Shown one piece after another: positions 26,665-34,524 of a stretch of 64,000 nt of DNA. The notes beneath the pieces were generated by a model. The model saw only the letters and a list, made by a program, of their open reading frames with translations. It was not told the DNA's origin and ran no database searches. Source of the DNA: Rhodococcus sp. SMB37 (GTDB lineage Bacteria > Actinomycetota > Actinomycetes > Mycobacteriales > Mycobacteriaceae); assembly GCF_004345605.1 (NCBI RefSeq), contig NZ_SLVY01000001.1:558001-622000 (forward strand), written 5' to 3'. Made by a program: the position numbers and the translations under genes. How positions within the stretch are numbered: the first letter of the stretch is position 1; each line of letters starts with the position of its first letter.

Positions 26665-27560
26665 GATGTGCCGGCCACCACGAAATCGGTGAAGGCCTCC
26701 CCCACGTCGTCGCGATCGTCGGGTGTCTTGGCGAGCGCAGCCAACGACACGGCGGCACCGGGATCCGCGAGGTCCGAGACACCGAGCGCCGAGAGCGCGG
26801 ACACCCAGTCGATGGTTTCCGCGATGCCGGGTGCCTTGTCGAGGTCGAGTCCACGTACGGTCGCAACGAAATCGGTGGCCCGCTCGATCAGCGCCGCACT
26901 CGCCTCCGGCACTGTGCGCCGCAGAATCGCGACGGCACGCTCGCGGCCCGGATAGTCGATCCAGTGGTACAGGCAACGCCGACGCAACGCATCGTGCAGA
27001 TCGCGGCTGCGATTGGAGGTCAGCACCACGACGGGACGCTGTGCGGCAGTGAGTGTTCCGAGTTCCGGGACGGTGACGGTGAACTCGCCGAGGAACTCGA
27101 GCAAGAGAGCTTCGAATTCGTCGTCGGCACGGTCGATTTCGTCGACCAACAGGACGGCCGGCGCATCACCTCGATGTCGGACGCACTGGAGAATCGGGCG
27201 TTCGAGCAGGTATTCCTCGGTGTAGAGGTCGTCTTCGGCGGGGGTGCTCCCCTGGGCTTCCGCGAGCCGGATCGCAAGCAGCTGACGTTGATAGTTCCAG
27301 TCGTACAACGCTTCCGAGATCGACAACCCCTCATAGCACTGCAACCGGATCAGCGGTCCGCCGAGGACGTCTGCGAGCACCTTTGCCGCGGCGGTCTTAC
27401 CGACACCGGGTTCCCCTTCGAGGAGCAGGGGCCGACCCAGTTCGGCCGCCAGGTAGATCGCGCTGGCGGTGCCTTCGTCGAGGATGTGGTCGCGGGCGTC
27501 GAACCGCGCGACCACATCCTCGACGTCGGAGAAAGACCACGATCGGGTCGAGTCGGTCAC
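26661..27560 (-). CDS. coxD: MoxR-family AAA ATPase, CO dehydrogenase maturation factor CoxD
   Basis: About 299 residues with Walker A LLLEGEPGVGKTAAAK, Walker B AVLLVDEIDRADDEFE and sensor 1 PVVVLTSNRSRDLHDALRRRC, the MoxR/CoxD pattern. It is thought to remodel apo-CoxL during sulfur and copper insertion. The GTG start at 27560 overlaps the stop of the XdhC-like gene and the gene itself overlaps coxE, showing a tightly coupled maturation module. Start chosen because similarity begins near DVEDVVARFDARDHIL. Confidence 0.92.
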   Translation of the reverse strand: MTDSTRSWSFSDVEDVVARFDARDHILDEGTASAIYLAAELGRPLLLEGEPGVGKTAAAKVLADVLGGPLIRLQCYEGLSISEALYDWNYQRQLLAIRLAEAQGSTPAEDDLYTEEYLLERPILQCVRHRGDAPAVLLVDEIDRADDEFEALLLEFLGEFTVTVPELGTLTAAQRPVVVLTSNRSRDLHDALRRRCLYHWIDYPGRERAVAILRRTVPEASAALIERATDFVATVRGLDLDKAPGIAETIDWVSALSALGVSDLADPGAAVSLAALAKTPDDRDDVGEAFTDFVVAGTS

Positions 27561-28438
27561 GCCGCGTGTTCCTTCTGGTAGGCGCGTCGACAACCGGGGC
27601 AGCAGAACCACACATCGCTGCCGGCGACGACGAGGTGCGGCGTCGACTCCGTCACTGTCACCGTCATCCCGCATACCGGGTCGACCGCCGTCCGCGGAAG
27701 CGGACGTGCCTGCTTCGGTAGTCGGGCGAGTTCGCCGCTGCGTACGGCCCGCACGACGTCGGCGACGATCGACAACCCGATCTCCGCCGCAGTCCGCGCC
27801 CCGACATCGAGCCCCGCCGGAGTGTGGACCCGCGTGCGTTCCTCAGCGCTCAACTCGATCCCCTCGAGGACCGCGCTGCCGCGCCGAGGGCTCGCAACGA
27901 GACCGACGTATCCGACACCCGCATCGAGCGCTGCCCGGATCACCGCAGCTTCGTCTCCGCCGTGCGTCGCGATGATCACCGCCGACGCACCTTGCGGAAT
28001 CTCGGATCCACTGACCTGTTCGACCAGATAGTCGACTCTCCGGGCGAAGTCTGCGACGGCATGGGCCACCGGTGAGGAACCCGACACCGCGACGACTGTG
28101 GGTGGCAACCGTGGTTCGAGGAAGATCTCCATCGCCCCTCCCGACATGCAGGGGTTGACGGCGATCGTTGCGCCCGGAGTCTCGGGGAAGTCACCGTATT
28201 CCGCGGGCAGCACCCGCAACAACAGACTCTCACCCCGATCGAGCACCTGTTGGGCTGCTGCGCGCACCGAGGTCTCGGTGCACTGCCCACCCACGAAGCC
28301 TTCGATCGTGCCGTCGACGAGAACGAGCGCGCTGTCGCCGGAGTGAGCCGAGGTCGGAGGTTGGGCCCGGACCACCGTCGCCCGCACGAACGGCCGCCGT
28401 TCTTCGTGTAGCTGTGTCTCACGGACGCTCAGATCCAT
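27557..28438 (-). CDS. XdhC/CoxF-like maturation protein with C-terminal YHS domain
   Basis: 293 residues. The N-terminal part has the XdhC pattern (FVRATVVRAQPPTSAHSGDSA, then VDGTIEGFVGGQCTE), and a Rossmann-like second half has VAVSGSSPVAHAVADFARRV and GYVGLVASPRRG. These proteins bind molybdenum cofactor for insertion into the hydroxylase. The C-terminal ~45 residues are a YHS metal-binding domain (AVDPVCGMTVTVTE, WFCCPGC). It follows coxL by 33 bp. The extra YHS domain is unusual and might relate to copper delivery, which is inference. Confidence 0.87.
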   Translation of the reverse strand: MDLSVRETQLHEERRPFVRATVVRAQPPTSAHSGDSALVLVDGTIEGFVGGQCTETSVRAAAQQVLDRGESLLLRVLPAEYGDFPETPGATIAVNPCMSGGAMEIFLEPRLPPTVVAVSGSSPVAHAVADFARRVDYLVEQVSGSEIPQGASAVIIATHGGDEAAVIRAALDAGVGYVGLVASPRRGSAVLEGIELSAEERTRVHTPAGLDVGARTAAEIGLSIVADVVRAVRSGELARLPKQARPLPRTAVDPVCGMTVTVTESTPHLVVAGSDVWFCCPGCRRAYQKEHAA

Positions 28439-28471
28439 GCCCGCACCTCCTCTCGCTCCGGGAGCGGTCCA

Positions 28472-30883
28472 TCAGATCGGGGGTGTCGCCCGACCCTGCA
28501 TCGCTTCCCACACTCGCGACGGGGTCAGCGGCATATCGGCGTGCCGCACTCCGAGCGGCTTCAACGCATCCAGCACCGCATTGACGATCGCCGGCGGCGA
28601 ACCGACCGTGGCGGATTCGCCGATTCCCTTGGCACCGATCGGATGGTGCGGCGACGGCGTGACCGTGTGTCCGGTCTCCAGTGTCGGCACCTCGAGCGCG
28701 GTGGGGATCAGGTAATCCATGAACGAGCCGCCGAGGCACGTGCCGTTCTCGTCGAACGCGATCATTTCCATGAGGGCCATCCCGATGCCGTCGACGATGC
28801 CGCCGTGAATCTGCCCTTCGATGATCATCGGGTTGATCCGCGTGCCGCAGTCGTCGACGGCGAGGAACCGGCGCACCGTCACCTCGGCGGTGCCGGGGTC
28901 GACATCGACGACACAGAAGTACGCGCCGTACGGGTAGGTGAGATTCTCGGGGTTGTAACAGATCTGGGCCTCGAGACCACCTTCGATTCCCTCGGGGAGA
29001 TCACCGGCGCCGTGCGCGCGCATCGCGATGTCCTGGATCGTCACGGCCGCAGACGGGTCGCCCTTGACGTGGAAGGAACCCTTCTCCCATTCGAGATCGG
29101 CGACGGAGACTTCGAGCATGCCCGACGCGATGATCTTCGCCTTGTCGCGCACCTTGCGTGCGACGAGGGCCGCGGCTGCCCCCGACACCGGCGTCGACCG
29201 GCTGCCGTAGGTGCCGAGACCGAATGGAGTGGCATCGGTGTCGCCGTGCACGACATCGATATCCTCGGGTGGGATGCCGATCTCCTCGGCGACGATCTGC
29301 GCGAACGTCGTCTCGTGTCCCTGCCCCTGGCTCTGTACAGAAAGACGCACCACTGCTTTGCCGGTCGGATGCACCCGCAACTCGCAACCGTCGGCCATGC
29401 CGAGACCGAGGATGTCCATGTCCTTGCGGGGGCCCGCACCGACTGCTTCCGTGAAGAACGCCATGCCGATGCCCATCAGCTCGCCGCGGGCACGCCGCTC
29501 GACCTGTTCGCGGCGCAGATCGTCGTAGCCGATCATGTCCATCGCCTTGCGCATGGTGGTCTCGTAGTCGCCCGAGTCGTACTTCCAGCCGGTCTTGCTG
29601 GTGTACGGGAACTGTTCGGGTCGCAGCAGGTTCTTCAGCCGCAGTTCCGCCGGATCCATCTCGAGATCGAATGCGAGACAGTCGACGAGCCGCTCGACGA
29701 AATACACGGCCTCGGTGATCCGGAACGAGCACGCGTACGCGACTCCGCCGGGCGCCTTGTTCGTGTAGACGGCCGTCATGTGGCAGTAGGCCGCGTCGAT
29801 GTCGTAGCTGCCGGTGAATACGCCGAAGAACCCGGCCGGGTACTTCACGGGCGCGGCGGTCGCATTGAAGGCGCCGTGATCGGCAAGCACCTGCGACCGG
29901 ATCGCGAGGATCTTCCCTTCCCTGGTGGCCGCGATCTCCCCGACCATGATGTAGTCGCGCGCGAAACCTGTGCTCATCAGGTTCTCGCTGCGATCCTCCA
30001 TCCACTTGACGGGCTTGCCGAGGACGAGCGACGCGACGATCGCACCCACGTAACCGGGGTAGATCGGAACTTTGTTGCCGAATCCACCGCCGATGTCGGG
30101 TGAGATCACCTGGATCTTATGTTCGGGCAGACCTGCCACCAGCGCATACAACGTGCGATGTGCGTGCGGTGCCTGGGACGTCGACCAGAGCGTCAGCTTT
30201 CCGGTGACCCGGTTGTAATCGGCGACCGCGCCGCACGTTTCCATCGGTGCGGGGTGCACGCGCGGGTAGACGATCTCCTGTCGGGCGATGACGTCGGCTT
30301 TCGCGAAGGCCACATCGGTCGCTGCGGCGTCGCCGGCTTCCCAGTCGAAACAGTGGTTGTCGGTCTTGCCCTCGAGATCGGTGCGGATGACGGGTACGTC
30401 GGGCGAGAGCGCCGTACGGACATCCACGACGGGGTCGAGGATGTCGTAATCGACGTCGATGAGCTCGAGCGCGTCGCGGGCCGCATAGTGATCCTCGGCC
30501 ACGACGAACGCAACCTCCTGACCGTGGAACCTCACCTTGTCGGTGGCGAGCACAGCCTGCACGTCGTTCGACAGGGTCGGCATCCACGCCAGACCCTTCT
30601 CCGCCAGGTCGGCGCCGGTGATGACGGCCTTGACCTTCGGATGTGCCAACGCCTCCGAGGTGTCGATGCCGACGATCCGGGCGTGCGCAACCGGGGAACG
30701 CAGAATCGCCATGTGCAGCATGCCGGGAAGCGTCACATCGTCGACGTATTGGCCCTGCCCGCGGATGAACCGGGGATCCTCCTTGCGGAGCATTCGGCCG
30801 TGACCGCACGGCTTACGGTCGTTGTCCGCAGTTGCCGGGTCTTCTGTTTCCTGGACTTCGAGGTCCGGTTCGACAGCGGTCAT
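28472..30883 (-). CDS. coxL: Aerobic carbon monoxide dehydrogenase large subunit, form I
   Basis: About 803 residues, the molybdopterin-binding catalytic subunit oxidising CO to CO2. The active-site loop reads GGVAYACSFRITEAVYFVER: AYxCSFR, with the Cys that binds copper, marks form I; form II enzymes have AYRGAGR. Other cofactor segments are QVISPDIGGGFGNKVPIYPG, SQGQGHETTFAQIVAEE, TPFGLGTYGSRSTPVSG and HPIGAKGIGESATVGSPPA. The third motif residue is Ala, where Arg is commonly seen. The ATG at 30883 overlaps the coxS stop (ATGA). The operon order coxM-coxS-coxL matches known CO oxidisers. Confidence 0.95.
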   Translation of the reverse strand: MTAVEPDLEVQETEDPATADNDRKPCGHGRMLRKEDPRFIRGQGQYVDDVTLPGMLHMAILRSPVAHARIVGIDTSEALAHPKVKAVITGADLAEKGLAWMPTLSNDVQAVLATDKVRFHGQEVAFVVAEDHYAARDALELIDVDYDILDPVVDVRTALSPDVPVIRTDLEGKTDNHCFDWEAGDAAATDVAFAKADVIARQEIVYPRVHPAPMETCGAVADYNRVTGKLTLWSTSQAPHAHRTLYALVAGLPEHKIQVISPDIGGGFGNKVPIYPGYVGAIVASLVLGKPVKWMEDRSENLMSTGFARDYIMVGEIAATREGKILAIRSQVLADHGAFNATAAPVKYPAGFFGVFTGSYDIDAAYCHMTAVYTNKAPGGVAYACSFRITEAVYFVERLVDCLAFDLEMDPAELRLKNLLRPEQFPYTSKTGWKYDSGDYETTMRKAMDMIGYDDLRREQVERRARGELMGIGMAFFTEAVGAGPRKDMDILGLGMADGCELRVHPTGKAVVRLSVQSQGQGHETTFAQIVAEEIGIPPEDIDVVHGDTDATPFGLGTYGSRSTPVSGAAAALVARKVRDKAKIIASGMLEVSVADLEWEKGSFHVKGDPSAAVTIQDIAMRAHGAGDLPEGIEGGLEAQICYNPENLTYPYGAYFCVVDVDPGTAEVTVRRFLAVDDCGTRINPMIIEGQIHGGIVDGIGMALMEMIAFDENGTCLGGSFMDYLIPTALEVPTLETGHTVTPSPHHPIGAKGIGESATVGSPPAIVNAVLDALKPLGVRHADMPLTPSRVWEAMQGRATPPI

Positions 30884-31368
30884 GACGTGACCTCCGCATC
30901 CTGCTCGGAATGTGCGTTCTCGGCCGCCCAGCGCACCGAGCGCACGATGGTGGTGTAGCCGGTACACCGGCAGATCTGACCGGAGATCGCCTCACGGATC
31001 GTGGCGTCGTCCGGGTCAGGATCGCGGTCGAGTAGCGCGCGGGCGGTGATCATCATGCCGGGCGTGCAGAATCCGCACTGGAGTCCGTGGCAGCGCATGA
31101 AGCCGTCCTGCACCGGATCGAGGACGCCGTCCTTCTCGAGACCTTCGACTGTCCCGACCTCGTGGCCGGCGGCCATCGCGGCGAGTGTCGTGCAGGACTT
31201 GACGGGTTCGCCGTCGATCGAGACGACGCACGTACCGCAGTTGCTGGTGTCGCAACCCCAGTGGGTTCCGGTCAGGCCCAGATGATCGCGGAGGAAATGG
31301 ACGAGCAGCGTACGCGGTTCGACGTCGGCCTCGACGTCTTCGCCGTTGACGGTCATCGAGATTCTCAT
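30880..31368 (-). CDS. coxS: Carbon monoxide dehydrogenase small [2Fe-2S] subunit
   Basis: About 162 residues carrying two [2Fe-2S] clusters. The N-terminal plant-type site is HWGCDTSNCGTCVVSIDG with a later Cys in VKSCTT. The C-terminal site is CHGLQCGFCTPGMM plus GQICRCTGYTTIV. It passes electrons from the Mo centre to FAD. The start is the ATG at 31368 (MRISMTVNGEDVEADVEPRT), 5 bp from the coxM stop. It overlaps coxL by 4 bp. Confidence 0.96.
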   Translation of the reverse strand: MRISMTVNGEDVEADVEPRTLLVHFLRDHLGLTGTHWGCDTSNCGTCVVSIDGEPVKSCTTLAAMAAGHEVGTVEGLEKDGVLDPVQDGFMRCHGLQCGFCTPGMMITARALLDRDPDPDDATIREAISGQICRCTGYTTIVRSVRWAAENAHSEQDAEVTS

Positions 31369-31373
31369 CGACG

Positions 31374-32255
31374 TCAATTCCCTTCGAGCGAGTCGAGTCG
31401 TTCGACCGCGCGGCGCAGTGTCCGCACAGTCAGTTCCGAGGCGAGGTGACGCTTGTATTCGGCGGTGCCACGCTGGTCGGATTCCGGCGAACAGCCGGCC
31501 GAGGCGAGCGCTCCGGCCTCGCGTAACAGCTCCTCCGACGGCGCTTTTCCGCGTAGCAGATCCGCGATCGCCGCGAGTGCCTCGTCGTCGGCGCGGACTG
31601 CGGTGAGACCGACACGAGCGTCGGTGATGACCCCACCCGACATCCACACCGCGGCGCCGGCCGCAGCAACAGCCCAGTCGCCCGCGCGACGCTCCACCTT
31701 CGCGTAGGCACTCGAACCGGTGCCCTTACGTGGCAGGCGGACCTCGACGAGGAGTTCGTTCGGGGCAACCGCTGTCTCGTACGGTCCGAGGTGGAACTCC
31801 GCGAACGGCAACTCGCGCACTCCCGACGGACCGCGGAGGACACACGTGGCATCGAGCACCGAGCACACCGTCGAGAGGTCTTCGGCCGGGTCGGCCTGAC
31901 ACAGCGAGCCGCCGATGGTGCCGCGGTTGCGCACTACCGGATCGGCGATGACCTTCTCTGCGTCCCGGAAGATGGGGAACACGGCGGCGAGGTCGTCGGC
32001 TTCGAGCAACGCGCGGTGACGGGTGAGAGCTCCGATACGGACCGCCTCGGGGTCGGTCTCGATGTAGTCGAGCTCGCTGCCGAGGTCGTTGATGTCGACC
32101 ACATGCTCGGGATTCGCGAGCCGTAGCTTCATCATCGGAAGAAGACTGTGCCCGCCCGCGATGACCCGGGACTCTTCACCCAACCGGTCCAGCAGGCTTA
32201 TCGCGTGCTCCACGCCGGTAGCACGCTCGTACTCGAATGGGCCCGGAACCTGCAT
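31374..32255 (-). CDS. coxM: Carbon monoxide dehydrogenase medium (FAD) subunit
   Basis: 293 residues. FAD-binding motifs RVIAGGHSLLPMMKLRLANP and NRGTIGGSLCQADPAEDL match the pyrophosphate- and flavin-binding loops of CoxM. The C-terminal CO-dehydrogenase flavoprotein domain follows (AYAKVERRAGDWAVAAAGAA). The ATG has GGGAG seven bases upstream and is the first gene of the operon. The 290 bp to the divergent dedA gene hold the promoter; no regulator gene or clear operator is visible. Confidence 0.95.
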   Translation of the reverse strand: MQVPGPFEYERATGVEHAISLLDRLGEESRVIAGGHSLLPMMKLRLANPEHVVDINDLGSELDYIETDPEAVRIGALTRHRALLEADDLAAVFPIFRDAEKVIADPVVRNRGTIGGSLCQADPAEDLSTVCSVLDATCVLRGPSGVRELPFAEFHLGPYETAVAPNELLVEVRLPRKGTGSSAYAKVERRAGDWAVAAAGAAVWMSGGVITDARVGLTAVRADDEALAAIADLLRGKAPSEELLREAGALASAGCSPESDQRGTAEYKRHLASELTVRTLRRAVERLDSLEGN

Positions 32256-32545
32256 GTCTCACTCCCGACCTAGGGTGAATCCCACCACATCGAACATGCC
32301 GCATGTATGCCATCCCCGTGATGCCCAGGGTAGCGCCGACGTGGGATTTCGGAGTCGAAATCGGACTATTGCGACCGACCCTCGGTTCGATCCCCGACGA
32401 GAAGCGCAAGCGGGCCCAGCGCAGTCGCGATCGAGGCGGCCGTCGCCGAGACAAGATCAGGGAGTCACCCTGATGTGCACACACACGAGGGCGAATACCG
32501 TAGAAGCAGCAACCTATGTGACCCCGACAGGAGCAACGCCGCCCC

Positions 32546-33244
32546 ATGGACGTGATCAACGAATTCATCATCGGCCAGGCAGCGGCCCTGTGGGTGTATC
32601 CACTCCTGTTCTTCGTCTGCGTCGTCGACGGTTTCTTCCCTCCGGTGCCGAGCGAGACAATCTTGGTCACCCTCGCATCTCTCTCGGGCTCGACCGGCAA
32701 GCCGTACCTGTGGGTGGTCATACCGCTCGCAGCGCTGGGCGCGATCGTCGGCGACAACATCGCCTATACGATCGGGCGGAAGGTCGGCACCGAGCGATTC
32801 GCATGGATGCGCAAGCCCAAGGCCCGAGCAGCGTTCGGCTGGGCACGCAAGGGTCTGGACAAGCGCGGCGCGGCGATCATCATCACCGCCCGGTACATCC
32901 CGATCGGCCGGATCGCCGTGAACATGACGGCCGGAGCGACGCGGTACCCGAGGAAGAAGTTCGTGCCGCTGACGATCATCGGAGGAATCACCTGGGCTGT
33001 GTATTCGTCGATGATGGGACGGCTCGTGGGCGGCTTCTTCCACGAGCAACCGCTACTCGGCGCCGTCGTCTCGATCTGCGTGGCGGTGGTACTGGGTATC
33101 GGGATCGACCATGTGATGCAGAGGCTGCAGACCGGCAAGGTGGACGTGATCGACGAAACCGACGCCGAACCGTCACCGGGAAGCGACGTCGCGATGGGCA
33201 CCGCCGATGATTCCGAGGAATCCGGGCCATCTCACACAGGATGA
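32546..33244 (+). CDS. DedA family membrane protein
   Basis: 232 residues with the DedA/SNARE-associated pattern: DGFFPPVPSETILVTLASLS near the N-terminus, GAIVGDNIAYTIGRKVG, and ITARYIPIGRIAVNMTAGATR with the conserved Arg. DedA proteins act in membrane homeostasis, probably undecaprenyl-phosphate or phospholipid flipping. About five hydrophobic segments and an acidic cytosolic tail are visible. AGGAG lies 13 nt upstream of the ATG. It is followed directly by tRNA-Arg. Confidence 0.88.
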   Translation: MDVINEFIIGQAAALWVYPLLFFVCVVDGFFPPVPSETILVTLASLSGSTGKPYLWVVIPLAALGAIVGDNIAYTIGRKVGTERFAWMRKPKARAAFGWARKGLDKRGAAIIITARYIPIGRIAVNMTAGATRYPRKKFVPLTIIGGITWAVYSSMMGRLVGGFFHEQPLLGAVVSICVAVVLGIGIDHVMQRLQTGKVDVIDETDAEPSPGSDVAMGTADDSEESGPSHTG

Positions 33245-33268
33245 GCCAGACCCTCCCCGCAGTCACCC

Positions 33269-33299
33269 GGCGCGGCCCCGTTAAGATTTTGGCCGCGCC
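33269..33299 (+). terminator. Hairpin between dedA and tRNA-Arg
   Basis: Nine-bp perfect GC arms (33269-33277 and 33291-33299) around a 13-nt loop that includes gattttg-like T residues. The right arm overlaps the first bases of the tRNA gene. It may end dedA transcription or be fortuitous. Confidence 0.3.
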
Positions 33300-33370
33300 C
33301 CCGTAGCTCAGCTGGATAGAGCAAGAGCCTTCTAATCTCTAGGTCGCAGGTTCGAGTCCTGCCGGGGGCA
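33297..33370 (+). tRNA. tRNA-Arg (anticodon TCT)
   Basis: A complete cloverleaf of 74 nt. The acceptor stem is gcccccg/cgggggc with discriminator A. The D-arm is gctcagctggatagagc, the anticodon loop is cttctaa (TCT), and the T-arm is gcaggttcgagtcctgc. CCA is not encoded. The 3' end abuts remnants of a siderophore exporter gene, as expected where a tRNA gene serves as a recombination site, though no attachment repeat was found. Confidence 0.96.
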
Positions 33371-33898
33371 CTGTGTTCGGGTCCTGGTGTTCGGGTCCTG
33401 CCGGGGCGGTTGCCCCGCCGACCATGCGTCCCACAATCGCGCATATCCGCCCCGCGCCGCGAGCAGGTCGATGTGGGTGCCGGTCTCGATGATCCGGCCA
33501 TGGTCCATGACGATGATCCGGTCACAGTTGGCGGCCTGTGAGAGCCGGTGCGCTATCACCAGCCCTGTCCGGCCGGACAGAGCTGCCTCGGCGGCACGGT
33601 CGAGGAGGTCGGCGTGCGCGGAGCCCGCCTCGGCGGTGGCCTCGTCGAAGATCACCAGCACAGGGTCGGCCAGCACGACCCTAGCCAACGCGATCTGTTG
33701 CGCCTGGGAGGCGGTCAGTTCGTGACCGGCCGCACCGAGCCCGGTGTCCAGACCTTCCGGCAGATCGCTGAGCAGCGCGGCTGCGCTGGTGATTTCGAGC
33801 GCTTCGTGCACTTCGTCGTCGGTGGCCGCCGGTGCGGCGAGAGTGAGGTTGTCGCGCAGGATCCCCGCAAAGACGTGAGCGTCCTGGGCGATCATCAC
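33332..33898 (-). pseudogene. C-terminal ATPase fragment of an ABC exporter (siderophore-type), reading into the tRNA
   Basis: The frame encodes the end of an ABC ATPase: a Q-loop segment MIAQDAHVFAGILRDNL, a degenerate signature LTASQAQQIALARVVL, Walker B VLVIFDEATAE and the H-loop VIAHRLS. Walker A and the membrane domain are missing. Reading upstream, similarity fades near 33945, where the SIP-gene remnant begins in another frame. It has no stop of its own: the frame continues through the reverse complement of tRNA-Arg (DSNLRPRD), a common artefact. Partner genes of this type (IrtA/IrtB-like exporters/importers) sit beside siderophore-interacting proteins. Confidence 0.75.
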
Positions 33899-33961
33899 GG
33901 TATCGACCGGCCGAGTGACGGTGCCCGTTGTTGAGCCGTCGCAGATCCTGGTTCAGCATCT

Positions 33962-34384
33962 TCACGGGCCGAAGAAGTGGATGCCGTCGCCCGGTTCCGC
34001 GCGCTCCGCCCAGGTCGTGGCCACGCCGGTGCCGTGCTTGACGAAATCCACATCCAGCTCACCCCTCGCAGGATCCCAACGCCGCACGGTATATGCCCTG
34101 CTCAGCACTCGTCCCTCGTCGGCCGGACGCACGCTGCCCTCGATCTGCACCGGAAGGAGAGGCTCGGACTGTCCCGGATGAGGAAAGACCAAGCGGATCT
34201 CGTCGTCGAAACCGTCGGTCCGGAAGGCAGGTTGGTCGAGACCGTTGTCCGATGTGAACGCATCGAGCTGCGGTCCGGCGAGCGTCACGCGGCGCATTCC
34301 AGGGGTCAGATCGGACGTGCGGACCACGTTCACCTCGCGCAGGCTGATGGGGTGCATCGTGGTACCGCGCGACGTCTTGGGCAT
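33962..34384 (-). pseudogene. Siderophore-interacting protein (FAD ferric-siderophore reductase), N-terminal half only
   Basis: 140 residues of a SIP/ViuB-type reductase that would release iron from imported siderophores. It has VVRTSDLTPGMRRVTLAGPQL, a FAD-binding RAYTVRRWDP (RxYT) and VDFVKHGTGVATTWAERAEPG. It stops after GDGIHFFGP, where relatives continue for about 140 residues of NAD(P)H-binding domain. The stop is directly followed by the exporter ATPase fragment, so one deletion removed the end of this gene and the start of the next. An IdeR-like box lies 71 bp upstream of the start. Confidence 0.8.
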
Positions 34385-34454
34385 GGTGCGAGGGTCCTTC
34401 CGTGTAGTGCTCGACAGCGTTCAGGGCGCGCTGTGGGCGCGCACGACGGAAAGA

Positions 34455-34473
34455 TTAGGTGAGCCTACCCTCG
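34455..34473 (+). promoter_or_regulatory. Putative IdeR/DtxR iron box between siderophore genes and AraC regulator
   Basis: Starts TTAGGTGAGCCTACCCT and matches the IdeR/DtxR consensus at about 13 of 19 positions. It lies in the divergent region between the SIP remnant (minus) and the tandem AraC regulator (plus), so it could repress either. The match is weaker than the box at 530. Confidence 0.5.
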
Positions 34474-34524
34474 AAAAGGGTGCGTAGACTCCCCAGTTGT
34501 TATCAGTGAATCCACCACCCCGGA

